DNA from: Frigoribacterium sp. Leaf186
GTDB lineage: Bacteria; Actinomycetota; Actinomycetes; Actinomycetales; Microbacteriaceae
DNA: 64,000 nucleotides
Reading direction: 5' to 3'
Assembly: GCF_001423905.1 (NCBI RefSeq)
Contig: NZ_LMPQ01000001.1
Location: 223,512 to 287,511, forward strand
Below are positions 32,692 through 40,886 of the stretch, piece by piece; within the stretch, counting starts at the first letter, position 1, and each line of letters opens with the position of its first letter. The translations under genes were made by a program, and so were the position numbers. Under the pieces are notes generated by a model, which was given only the letters and a program-made list of their open reading frames with translations, made no database searches and was not told the DNA's origin.

Positions 32692-35364
32692 TCAGGCCCG
32701 CAGCTCGGCGACGATGCCGGCCAGCGCCGCCGGGATCGCCGAGACGTCGGACCCGCCGCCCTGGGCGAGGTCGTCCTTGCCGCCACCGCCTCCGCCGAGG
32801 GCCGCGGCGGCACCCTTGGCGAGACGCCCGGCCTTCACGCCGGCCCGACGGGCACCCTCGGTCGTCGCGACGATGACGGCGGGCTTGCCGGACACGTCGG
32901 CGGCCAGGGCGACCACGGACGAACCGGACGAACCGAGCCGCTCGCGGACGGACAGGGCGAGCGAGCGCAGGTCGTCGGTCGAACCCAGGGATCCGACGGA
33001 TTCGGCGACGACCGTGAGGTCGCCCACCGTGGTCGCCGTCTCGGCCAGTGCCGGGACGCGGGTCGCCAGACGGGCGGACTCGAACTCGGCGATCTTCTTC
33101 TCGGCCGCGCGGAGGCTCGTGACGAGGTCGCCGACGCGGTCGGCCACCTGGTCGCGGGGGGTCTTGAGCGACGAGGTCAGCTGCGAGACGATGGCACGCT
33201 CGGCGGCGAAGTCACGGAACGCGTCCGCCCCGACGAGGGATTCGACCCGTCGGTTGGTGGAGCCCACCGAGCTCTCGCTGACGAGGTTGATCAGGCCGAC
33301 CTGGGCACTCGTCGACACGTGGGTGCCGGCGCAGAGCTCTCGCGACCACGGTCCGCCGATGTCGACCATGCGGACCGTCTCACCGTACTTCTCACCGAAC
33401 AGCGCCATCGCGCCGAGGGCGCGAGCCTCGTCGAGCGGCATCTCGCGGGTGACGACCTGAAGGTCGTCCCGGATGGCGGCGTTCGCGATCTCTTCGATCT
33501 CGGAGCGCGTCTCGGGGCTGAGGGCCTGGTTCCAGTTGAAGTCGAGCCGCATGTAGCCCGCCTTGTTGTACGAACCGGCCTGGTGCGCCTCGGGGCCGAG
33601 CACCTCACGGAGGGCCGCGTGGATCAGGTGCGTCGCCGAGTGCGCCTGCGTCGCGCCTCGTCGGTAGGTCGGGTCGACGACGCTCGTCGCCACGTCGCCC
33701 ACGCCCACCTCGCCGGAGGTCACCTGGACCCGGTGGCTGACGAGTCCCTTGACGGGCTTCTGGACGTCGAGGACCTCGAGGTCGAAGCCCGTGCCGACGA
33801 TGCGACCGGAGTCGGCCTCTTGCCCGCCGGACTCCGCGTAGAGCGACGTCTCGGCGAGGACGACCTCGGCGATGTCGCCCGCCACGGCCCGGTCGACGTC
33901 GACGCCGTCGACGATCAGACCGAGCACCCGGGTCTCGGTGTCGAGCTCGTCGTAGCCGGTGAAGACGGTCTCGCCCTGGGCGCGGAACGCGCTGTAGACG
34001 CTGAGGTCGGCCAGGGCGACCTTCCGCGACTTGGCGTCGGCCTTGGCGCGGGCGCGCTGTTCGGACATCAGCCGGTCGAAGGCGTCGCGGTCGACCGTGA
34101 GGCCGTTCTCCTCGGCGATCTCGAGCGTGAGGTCGATCGGGAACCCGAACGTGTCGTGCAGCAGGAACGCCGTGTCGCCGGGCAACCGCGGGGTCGTCCC
34201 CGTCGAGGCACGCTGCTTGGTGTCGTCGACGGCGATGTCGAGGATGTCCGTGCCCGCGGCGAGGGTGCGCAGGAAGGTCTCTTCTTCGGCGTAGGCCAGT
34301 CGCGAGATGCGCTCGTAGTCGGCCTCGACCTCGGGGTAGGCGGCCTTCATGGCGTCGCGGGAGGCCGGGAAGAGCTCGGGGAAGGTCGCTCCCTCGACGC
34401 CGAGCAGGCGCATCGAACGCACGGTGCGGCGCAGCAGGCGGCGCAGGATGTAGCCGCGGCCCTCGTTCGACGGACGCACGCCGTCGGACATCAGCATGAG
34501 CGAGCTGCGGACGTGGTCGGCGATGACCCGCATGCGGACGTCGTCGTCGTGGACGGCGCCGTAACGACGCCCCGACAGTTCGGCGGCCCGGTCGAGCACC
34601 GGGCGCACCTGGTCGATCTCGTACATGTTGTCGACGCCCTGCTTGAGGAACGCGACGCGCTCGAGGCCCATGCCCGTGTCGATGTTCTTGTTCGGCAGCT
34701 CGCGGACGATGTCGAAGTCGACCTTCGACCGGACGTTCTCGATCTGGTACTGCATGAACACGAGGTTCCAGATCTCGACGTAGCGGTCGTCGTCCGTCGC
34801 CGGACCGCCGTCGGCACCGTAGGCCGGGCCGCGGTCGAAGAAGATCTCGGAGCAGGGCCCCGCCGGTCCGGGCTGACCCGTGTGCCAGTAGTTGGAGTCC
34901 TTGCCGAGGCGTTGGATCCGCTCGTCGGGCAGGCCGGCCACCTTCTTCCAGAGGGCGATGGCCTCGTCGTCCTCCTCGTAGACGGTGACCCAGAGGTCGT
35001 CCGGCGAGAACGCCAGCCCGCCGTCCGCCTCGCTCGAGGTGAGGAGCTCCCAGGCGTAGCCGATGGCCTCCTCCTTGAAGTAGTCACCGAACGAGAAGTT
35101 GCCGTTCATCTGGAAGAACGTGCCGTGGCGGGGCGTCTTGCCGACCTCTTCGATGTCGTTCGTCCGGATGCACTTCTGGACGCTCGTGGCCCGCGGGTAG
35201 GGCGTCGGGACGAGACCGGTGAGGTACGGGATGAACGGGACCATGCCGGCGACCGTGAAGAGCAGGCTCGGGTCGTCGCTGACGAGCGACGCGGACGGGA
35301 CGACGGTGTGGCCCCGGTCGCCGAAGTAGTCGAGCCAACGGCGGCGGATTTCGGCGGTCTGCAT
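32692..35364 (-). CDS. alaS: Alanyl-tRNA synthetase
   Basis: 890 residues. Class II catalytic core at the N terminus (TVVPSASLVSDDPSLLFT, then the motif 2 region around CIRTND), central tRNA-recognition region, editing domain with zinc-binding HSATHLIHAAL and CAGTHVSTSA, and a C-terminal DHHA1-like domain (glycine-rich stretch near residue 860). ATG 35364 with GGGAG a few bases before. It precedes ruvX and mltG. No mistakes or truncation are seen. Confidence 0.97.
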   Translation of the reverse strand: MQTAEIRRRWLDYFGDRGHTVVPSASLVSDDPSLLFTVAGMVPFIPYLTGLVPTPYPRATSVQKCIRTNDIEEVGKTPRHGTFFQMNGNFSFGDYFKEEAIGYAWELLTSSEADGGLAFSPDDLWVTVYEEDDEAIALWKKVAGLPDERIQRLGKDSNYWHTGQPGPAGPCSEIFFDRGPAYGADGGPATDDDRYVEIWNLVFMQYQIENVRSKVDFDIVRELPNKNIDTGMGLERVAFLKQGVDNMYEIDQVRPVLDRAAELSGRRYGAVHDDDVRMRVIADHVRSSLMLMSDGVRPSNEGRGYILRRLLRRTVRSMRLLGVEGATFPELFPASRDAMKAAYPEVEADYERISRLAYAEEETFLRTLAAGTDILDIAVDDTKQRASTGTTPRLPGDTAFLLHDTFGFPIDLTLEIAEENGLTVDRDAFDRLMSEQRARAKADAKSRKVALADLSVYSAFRAQGETVFTGYDELDTETRVLGLIVDGVDVDRAVAGDIAEVVLAETSLYAESGGQEADSGRIVGTGFDLEVLDVQKPVKGLVSHRVQVTSGEVGVGDVATSVVDPTYRRGATQAHSATHLIHAALREVLGPEAHQAGSYNKAGYMRLDFNWNQALSPETRSEIEEIANAAIRDDLQVVTREMPLDEARALGAMALFGEKYGETVRMVDIGGPWSRELCAGTHVSTSAQVGLINLVSESSVGSTNRRVESLVGADAFRDFAAERAIVSQLTSSLKTPRDQVADRVGDLVTSLRAAEKKIAEFESARLATRVPALAETATTVGDLTVVAESVGSLGSTDDLRSLALSVRERLGSSGSSVVALAADVSGKPAVIVATTEGARRAGVKAGRLAKGAAAALGGGGGGKDDLAQGGGSDVSAIPAALAGIVAELRA

Positions 35365-35419
35365 TCTTCTCCCGAGGGTGGTGGGTCGTGTGTCAGGACG
35401 AGGAGGCGCGGCTCGGCGC

Positions 35420-35611
35420 TCAGGACTCGTCGCGGTCGGTGCGCAGCTCGGCCTCGCGGGCCTTGTAGCCGTCGACCACGGCGGAGCGGAACGACTTCAC
35501 GCTGCCGTCGAGGTCGCCGAAGAACTGCCGGCCGCGGGGCGTCTTGTTGACCTGGTGCGCGACGGCGAAACCGCCGACGACACCGACGGCGAGCAGGAAC
35601 AGGCTCTTCAC
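35420..35611 (-). CDS. Small predicted membrane protein between rpsD and alaS
   Basis: 63 residues from GTG 35611, which has GAGGAG at good spacing. One hydrophobic segment at residues 4-19, then KTPRGRQFFGDLDGSVKSF and a charged C terminus. Codon pattern (G/C in third positions) fits a real gene. I do not recognise a function; proteins of this size and place, with the NxTPxG-FF pattern, occur between rpsD and alaS in related actinobacteria as far as I recall. The 55 bases between it and alaS contain one copy of the AGGAGGCGCG 10-mer. Confidence 0.75.
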   Translation of the reverse strand: MKSLFLLAVGVVGGFAVAHQVNKTPRGRQFFGDLDGSVKSFRSAVVDGYKAREAELRTDRDES

Positions 35612-35734
35612 GGGGACTCCTCTTCGGGGCTGGTGCCGCGACGTGCGAGCGCGACGACACGTCAGCTTACCGGCCCGGGGAACGCGAAAGGAGCGGGCCA
35701 CGACCGTGGCCCGCTCCTGACGGGATGATGGGTT

Positions 35735-36364
35735 CTAGCGCGCCGCGTAGTACTCGACGACGAGCTGGACCTCGCAGGTCACCGGGACCTCGACGCGCTT
35801 GGGGCGACGCACGAGGCGCGCCTGCAGCTTGTCGATCTCGACCTCGAGGTAGCCGGGCACCTTGGGCAGCAGGTCGACGTGACCGCCGGCCGCGGCGACC
35901 TGGAAGGGCTCGGTCTTCTCGCTGCGCTCTTTCACGTGGATCATCTGACCCGGCTTGACGCGGAACGAGGGGCGGTCGACGAGCTTGCCGTCGACGAGGA
36001 TGTGACGGTGGACGACCATCTGGCGAGCCTGTGCCGTGGTCCGGGCGAAGCCCGCACGCAGGACGAGGGCGTCGAGACGCGTCTCGAGCAGCTCGACCAG
36101 GTTCTCACCGGTCAGGCCGGAGGCCTTGCGGGCCTCGTTGAAGACGATCTTGAGCTGGGCCTCGCGGATGCCGTACTGGGCGCGCAGGCGCTGCTTCTCA
36201 CGCAGACGGACGGCGTAGTCGCTGTCGGTCTTGCGCTTCGTGCGACCGTGCTCGCCGGGTGCGTAGGGTCGCTTCTCGAGGTATCGGGCAGCCTTCGGGG
36301 TCAGCGCGATGCCGAGGGCACGCGAGAGACGGGTCTTGCTGCGGGTACGTGACTTGGTGGACAC
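35735..36364 (-). CDS. rpsD: 30S ribosomal protein S4
   Basis: 209 residues from GTG 36364, with AAAGGA upstream. RNA-binding S4 domain at about 98-160 (RLDALVLRAGFARTTAQAR, HILVDGKLVDRPS). The N-terminal zinc-binding cysteines of C+ S4 proteins are absent; the only Cys is near the C terminus, so this is the zinc-independent form. It stands apart from other ribosomal genes. A 220-base upstream region holds a likely promoter and hairpin, a plausible place for S4 autoregulation. Confidence 0.97.
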   Translation of the reverse strand: MSTKSRTRSKTRLSRALGIALTPKAARYLEKRPYAPGEHGRTKRKTDSDYAVRLREKQRLRAQYGIREAQLKIVFNEARKASGLTGENLVELLETRLDALVLRAGFARTTAQARQMVVHRHILVDGKLVDRPSFRVKPGQMIHVKERSEKTEPFQVAAAGGHVDLLPKVPGYLEVEIDKLQARLVRRPKRVEVPVTCEVQLVVEYYAAR

Positions 36365-36399
36365 TTGTTCCTTTTTTCTTGTCGGTGGATCGTCGTGGA

Positions 36400-36426
36400 C
36401 CGCCCCAGCGCGTGAGCGCCGGGCGG
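36400..36426 (-). promoter_or_regulatory. Stable hairpin in the rpsD leader
   Basis: On the minus strand CCGCCC-GGCGC and GCGC-GGGGCGG arms pair around a short UCAC loop, 36 bases before the start codon. It lies within the transcribed leader if the TATGCT box at 36537 is used. S4 represses its own mRNA in other bacteria, so this may be its target; no consensus is known to me. Confidence 0.35.
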
Positions 36427-36536
36427 CGTAACAAGAGGGGTGAGTGCCGCGGTGGCGACCGGCTACAGGTCGTCTCACCTTGATCGGGTCGTCGTCAGCA
36501 GCCGCGCGTCGACGCCCGAGAACAGGCAACCCCCCG

Positions 36537-36542
36537 AGCATA
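36537..36542 (-). promoter_or_regulatory. Candidate -10 box for rpsD
   Basis: TATGCT on the minus strand, preceded by TG, about 173 bases before the rpsD start in the rarA-rpsD gap (36365-36585). Best promoter-like site in the gap. Confidence 0.45.
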
Positions 36543-36585
36543 CAGGAGGCCCGGTGCCGATGCGAGCACGGGCACGGGCGGGTCG

Positions 36586-37995
36586 TCAGTGCCCGCGGGT
36601 GATCCGACGCAGCTTCTCGAGGCGCGCCGTGACGTCGCGCTCGTTGCCGTTGGCGGTGGGGTCGTAGTACTCGTTCCCGACGAGCTCGTCGGGCAGGTAC
36701 TGCTGTTCGACCACGCCGAACTCGGAATCGTGGGCGTAACGGTAGCCCTTGCCGTGCCCGAGGCGCTTGGCCCCGGGATAGTGCGCGTCGCGGAGGTGCT
36801 TGGGCACCCGTCCGGCCTTGCCCGCCCGGACGTCGGCGATCGCGGCGTCGAGGGCGGAGTAGGACCGGTTGGACTTCGGTGCGGTCGCCAGGTACACGAC
36901 GGCCTCCGCCATCGGGATGCGCCCCTCGGGCATGCCGATCATCTGCACGGCGGTCGCGGCCGACACCGCCACGGTGAGGGCCTGGGGATCGGCCATGCCG
37001 ATGTCCTCGCCGGCGGAGACGATGATGCGTCGGCAGATGAAGCGGGGGTCTTCTCCCGCCTCGATCATGCGGGCGAGGTAGTGCAGGGCGGCGTCCACGT
37101 CCGAACCCCGGATCGACTTGATGAAGGCGCTGATGACGTCGTAGTGCTCGTCGCCGTTGCGGTCGTACCGCAGCAGCGCCCTGTCGACCGACTGGGCGAC
37201 GATCTCGGACGTGATGGCGGGGCGGTCGTCGTCGGGGTCGGTCTCGTCGTACTCGGCGTCGGGGTCGAAGTCGGCCTCGCTCGCGTCGTCGGCCGAGGCG
37301 CTCGGGACCGCGTCGGCCTCGAGCTTCGTGGCCCAGGCCGACTGCGCGGACGCCTCGAGGGCCGTCAACGCCCGACGCGCGTCACCCGAGGCCAGCCGGA
37401 CGATGGTCGCCAGGGCCTCGTCGTCGAGGCGGACGGACCCGTCGAGGCCGCGGGGGTCCACGACGGCCCGTTGCACCAGCTGGGCCAGGTCGTCGTCGCT
37501 CAGCTGTTCGAGGGTCAGCAGGAGCGACCGGGACAGGAGGGGCGTGATGACCGAGAAGGACGGGTTCTCGGTCGTCGCCGCGATCAGGATGACCCAGCCG
37601 TTCTCGACCCCGGGCAGCAGGGCGTCCTGCTGCGCCTTCGTGAACCGGTGGATCTCGTCGAGGAAGAGCACGGTCGTCGTGCCGTAGAGGTCCCGGTTCG
37701 ACAGGGCCTTCTCCATCACCTGGCGCACGTCTTTCACGCCGGCCGTCACGGCGGACAGCTCGATGAACTGCCGACCCGAGCTGCGGGCGATGGCCTGCGC
37801 GAGGGTGGTCTTTCCCGTCCCGGGCGGGCCCCAGAGGATCACCGAGACCGCCCCTTGGTCGGCACCCGTGTCGGAGGCCAGCGTGACGAGCGGCGACCCG
37901 GGCCGCAGCAGGTGTCGTTGGCCGGCGACCTCGTCGAGGGTGGTGGGACGCATGCGGACCGCGAGGGGGGTCGAGCTCTGCGGGAGCGGGCTCAT
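36586..37995 (-). CDS. rarA: Replication-associated recombination protein A (RarA/MgsA AAA+ ATPase)
   Basis: 469 residues from ATG 37995. Walker [10 protein letters not shown] near residue 55, Walker [10 protein letters not shown], sensor region AATTENPSF, and the C-terminal MgsA domain ([46 protein letters not shown]). Acts at stalled replication forks. An acidic insert of about 35 residues (roughly 225-260, Asp/Glu-rich) is less conserved. The start has no good ribosome binding site, and TAGCAT stands 8 bases before the ATG, so the message may be leaderless. Confidence 0.95.
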   Translation of the reverse strand: MSPLPQSSTPLAVRMRPTTLDEVAGQRHLLRPGSPLVTLASDTGADQGAVSVILWGPPGTGKTTLAQAIARSSGRQFIELSAVTAGVKDVRQVMEKALSNRDLYGTTTVLFLDEIHRFTKAQQDALLPGVENGWVILIAATTENPSFSVITPLLSRSLLLTLEQLSDDDLAQLVQRAVVDPRGLDGSVRLDDEALATIVRLASGDARRALTALEASAQSAWATKLEADAVPSASADDASEADFDPDAEYDETDPDDDRPAITSEIVAQSVDRALLRYDRNGDEHYDVISAFIKSIRGSDVDAALHYLARMIEAGEDPRFICRRIIVSAGEDIGMADPQALTVAVSAATAVQMIGMPEGRIPMAEAVVYLATAPKSNRSYSALDAAIADVRAGKAGRVPKHLRDAHYPGAKRLGHGKGYRYAHDSEFGVVEQQYLPDELVGNEYYDPTANGNERDVTARLEKLRRITRGH

Positions 37996-38060
37996 GGTGA
38001 CCCATGCTAGACCGGCCCTCCGATACAGTGCAGGCTGGACATCACCGAGCTGGAGGACCC
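37996..38060. promoter_or_regulatory. Divergent promoter region rarA / cyclophilin
   Basis: 65 bases between two divergent genes. Minus-strand TAGCAT lies close to the rarA ATG; plus-strand TACAGT lies about 30 bases before the cyclophilin GTG, which is preceded by GGAGGA. Both fit TAnnnT; -35 boxes are poor. Confidence 0.45.
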
Positions 38061-38852
38061 GTGGCACCGAGCAAGAACCCGGACCGTGAGAACCGAGACC
38101 GGCTCCGCAGGTACACCGCTCGTCAGCAGGTGCACGCCACGCAGGTCGCCCGTCGGCGCCGCGACAACGTCCTCGCCGTGATCGCCGTCGTGGTCGTGGT
38201 CGGCCTGGCGGCCGTGTCGCAGGTCTTCTGGTCGACGAGTGGGCCGGGCGCTCCCGAGGCCGTCCCGTCGGACGCACCCAGCGCCTCCTCGACCCCCGCA
38301 GCAGGCGAGAACGTCGGCGACGTGCCGAGCGACGCCATCGCCGAGGGGCGTACCTGGACCGGTCAGCTGACGCTCAACGACAGCGTCGACCTCGGCATCG
38401 AGCTCGACGGTGCCGCGGCGCCGCAGGCGGCGAGCGTCCTCATCGACCTCATCCGGAAGGGCTTCTACACCGGGACGACCTGCCACCGGATGAGCAACGC
38501 CCCGACGGCGGAGTTCCTCCAGTGCGGCTCGGCCAACGGTGACGGCACGGGCGACGCGGGGTTCACCTTCGGCCCGCTCGAGAACGTGCCCACCGACGGC
38601 GTCTACCCGGCGGGGACCATCGCCATGGCCCGCAGCAGCGACCCGTACTCGCAGTCGACTCAGTTCTTCGTCACGTACGGCGACACGACCCTCGACGGTT
38701 CCACCGGCGGGTACACGGTCGTCGGCCGGGTCACGAGCGGGCTCGACCAGCTCGAGGCGGACATCACCGACGCGGGCCTCACTCCCGGCTCGAGCGAGAC
38801 CGACGGCTCCCCCGTCGTGGCGACCACGATCACCGGCGCCACCATCGAATAG
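38061..38852 (+). CDS. Membrane-anchored cyclophilin-type peptidyl-prolyl isomerase
   Basis: 263 residues from GTG 38061, chosen for the GGAGGA six bases upstream; an upstream in-frame ATG would overlap rarA. The N terminus is very basic ([16 protein letters not shown]), then one membrane segment (about 36-55), a Ser/Ala/Pro linker and a cyclophilin domain (about 100-263) with [28 protein letters not shown] and QFFVTYGDT. It probably folds secreted proteins outside the membrane. The catalytic Arg region is kept, but the WLDGKHVVFG-like segment is altered ([15 protein letters not shown]). Confidence 0.92.
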   Translation: MAPSKNPDRENRDRLRRYTARQQVHATQVARRRRDNVLAVIAVVVVVGLAAVSQVFWSTSGPGAPEAVPSDAPSASSTPAAGENVGDVPSDAIAEGRTWTGQLTLNDSVDLGIELDGAAAPQAASVLIDLIRKGFYTGTTCHRMSNAPTAEFLQCGSANGDGTGDAGFTFGPLENVPTDGVYPAGTIAMARSSDPYSQSTQFFVTYGDTTLDGSTGGYTVVGRVTSGLDQLEADITDAGLTPGSSETDGSPVVATTITGATIE

Positions 38853-38874
38853 GTCGTCCCGGCCCGCCGTGCAA

Positions 38875-38880
38875 TAGGCT
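38875..38880 (+). promoter_or_regulatory. Candidate -10 box for the DUF349 gene
   Basis: TAGGCT, 62 bases before the GTG of the DUF349 gene, in an 89-base gap after the cyclophilin gene. Fits TAnnnT and is identical to the pyr operon box. Confidence 0.45.
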
Positions 38881-38941
38881 GGGCACCCATCGCGGTGGCC
38901 CGTCCTGGTTCCGCGACGAGCACTTTCAGCAAGGGATAAAA

Positions 38942-40171
38942 GTGGCTACTGACGATCAGGCACCCTGGGGCCGCGTCGACGACGACGGCACGGTCTACGT
39001 CCGCGAGGCCGACGGTGAGCGCGCCGTGGGGCAGTACCCCGACGCGACGCCTGCCGAGGCTCTCGCCTACTACGAGCGCAAGTTCACCGAACTCGCCGGG
39101 CAGGTGACGCTGCTCGAGCAGCGCATCAAGCGGGGCGCCTCGGCGGGTGACGTCGTCAAGACGGTCACGCACCTGCGCCAGCAGCTGGTCGAGCCGAGTG
39201 CGGTCGGTGACCTCGAGGCCCTCCGCACCCGCGTATCCGCCCTCGACTCCACGGTCGACGAACTGACGCAGCAGCAGAGCGCCGAGGCCCAACAGGCCCT
39301 GACCGAGGCCGTCGCGTACCGGACGGCGCTCGTCGTCGAGGCCGAGACCCTGGCCGCCCAAGACCCCGCCCGCGTGCAGTGGAAGCAGGTCACGGCCAGC
39401 ATCGACGACATCTTCGCCCGGTGGCAGAAGCACCAACAGGACGGGCCGCGCATCCCCAAGGGCGAGGGCAACGACCTCTGGAAGCGCTTCCGTGCCGCGC
39501 GCACGACGATCGACCAGCACCGCAAGGCGTTCTACGCCGAGTTGGACGCCACGCACCGCGACGCCCGCCAGCGCAAGCAGGCCCTCGTCGAGTCGGCGGA
39601 GGCCCTCGCCCCGAAGGGGGTCGACGGCATTCCCGCGTACCGCGGGCTGCTCGACGACTGGAAGCGCGCGGGCCGGGCAGGCAAGAAGTACGACGACGCC
39701 CTCTGGGCGAAGTTCAAGCGCGCCGGCGACGTGCTCTACGCGGCGAAGTCCGAGGTCGTGGCGCAGGACGCCGCCGAGTACGACGCCAACCTCGCCCAGA
39801 AGCTCGAACTGCTGACCGAGGCCGAGCGCATCCTCACCGTGACCGACCGCGTCCCGGCCCGCGAGGCCCTCACCTCGGTGCAGCTGCGATGGGACGAGAT
39901 CGGCCGCGTGCCCCGTGAGCAGGTCCGTGTCGTCGAGGACCGCCTCCGCAAGGTCGAGTCGCACGTCCGTCAACTCGACGAGCAGTTCTGGGAGAAGAAC
40001 AACCCCGAGCGTCAGGCCCGGTCGCAGGGGCTCGCCAGCCAGCTGCACGACGCCATCGGCAAGCTCGAGGACGAACTGGCCACGGCCGAGGCGAGCGGTG
40101 ACGCCCGCCGGGTCCGTGAGGCTCGTGAGGCCCTCGACGCTCGCAAGGTCTGGCTGGACGCACTGGGCTAG
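38942..40171 (+). CDS. DUF349 coiled-coil protein
   Basis: 409 residues from GTG 38942 with AAGGGA upstream. After a short N-terminal beta-like part (WGRVDDDGTVYVREADGERAVGQ), the rest is charged and helical, with repeated W-K/R-F-R units (LWKRFRAARTTIDQH, LWAKFKRAGDVLY, RWDEIGRVP) typical of the DUF349 repeat. The molecular role is unknown; the repeats look suited to binding or scaffolding. A clear terminator follows at 40192-40223. Confidence 0.9.
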   Translation: MATDDQAPWGRVDDDGTVYVREADGERAVGQYPDATPAEALAYYERKFTELAGQVTLLEQRIKRGASAGDVVKTVTHLRQQLVEPSAVGDLEALRTRVSALDSTVDELTQQQSAEAQQALTEAVAYRTALVVEAETLAAQDPARVQWKQVTASIDDIFARWQKHQQDGPRIPKGEGNDLWKRFRAARTTIDQHRKAFYAELDATHRDARQRKQALVESAEALAPKGVDGIPAYRGLLDDWKRAGRAGKKYDDALWAKFKRAGDVLYAAKSEVVAQDAAEYDANLAQKLELLTEAERILTVTDRVPAREALTSVQLRWDEIGRVPREQVRVVEDRLRKVESHVRQLDEQFWEKNNPERQARSQGLASQLHDAIGKLEDELATAEASGDARRVREAREALDARKVWLDALG

Positions 40172-40191
40172 TCGCCCACCGGTACGGCAGG

Positions 40192-40223
40192 CCGCCCGAC
40201 TCTCCACAGGGAGTGCCGGGCGG
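40192..40223 (+). terminator. Terminator after the DUF349 gene
   Basis: CCGCCCG-ACTCT (40192-40203) pairs with GGAGT-CGGGCGG (40210-40223, GC bulge) around a short loop, followed by TTCGTCG. 21 bases past the stop codon. Confidence 0.75.
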
Positions 40224-40259
40224 TTCGTCGTCGTGGCCGGCGTCGGGCACGCTGGTGTC

Positions 40260-40886
40260 ATGTCCGCACGACTGCCTGCGCTGCTCACCGAGGCCGACCT
40301 GCCGGGGCCCGAGCTCCGGGCGGCTGCCCTCGACGGCCAGCTCTACCCGGTCGGTGACGCGTGGCGGAGCATCGCCGAGATCGACGACCACGTCGGTCGG
40401 GCCGTGGCCGCCGGGCTCTCGCTCGGTCGGGGCGTGGTCGTCGCCGAACGGACGGCGGCCTGGGTCTGGGGTGCGCGTGGCCCTGCCCCCCTCCCCCACA
40501 CCGGGCTCGTCGTGTCGCCCGCTCGGGTCAAGCACCGGAGCCGGGGCTCGGTCGTGCGCCAGGTCGTCGTCGACGACGACGAGATGGTCGTCATCCGCGG
40601 CGTGGCCGTCACCACCCCGGCTCGGACCGTGGTCGACCTGGCGCGGGCCGACTCCTGGGTGACGCGAGACGAGACCGTCGCCCGAGACGTCTGCGACCTG
40701 CACGGGGTGACGATGGACGACGCGATCGCGGTCCTCGACCGTCGAGGCAGGCTGCCGCACCGGCGCCGGTCCCTCGACCGGTTGAGACGGATCTGGTCGC
40801 CCGGCCGACGGCCCGGCGGCACGGACGACGAGGCCGCCGTCCACGCCCCGCTCGTGCCGACGGATCAGCCGGCGCTGACCCGGTAG
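40260..40886 (+). CDS. AbiEi-like / DUF559-related N-terminal protein, short form
   Basis: 208 residues from ATG 40260. The N-terminal helical part and the conserved block ending in TPARTVVDLARAD (about residues 120-132) match a large actinobacterial group annotated as AbiEi-family antitoxin-domain or DUF559 proteins. Members often have a C-terminal endonuclease-like DUF559 domain of some 100 residues; here the protein stops soon after an Arg-rich stretch, so it appears C-terminally short. No toxin partner (AbiEii) is adjacent. Its last 22 bases overlap the end of relA, which is on the other strand. Function unknown. Confidence 0.72.
   Translation: MSARLPALLTEADLPGPELRAAALDGQLYPVGDAWRSIAEIDDHVGRAVAAGLSLGRGVVVAERTAAWVWGARGPAPLPHTGLVVSPARVKHRSRGSVVRQVVVDDDEMVVIRGVAVTTPARTVVDLARADSWVTRDETVARDVCDLHGVTMDDAIAVLDRRGRLPHRRRSLDRLRRIWSPGRRPGGTDDEAAVHAPLVPTDQPALTR

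Noticed and set aside
40260-40886. A complete AbiE toxin-antitoxin system or defence island
   Set aside because: Only the AbiEi-like part is present. The flanking genes are DUF349 and relA, with no AbiEii nucleotidyltransferase and no other defence genes.
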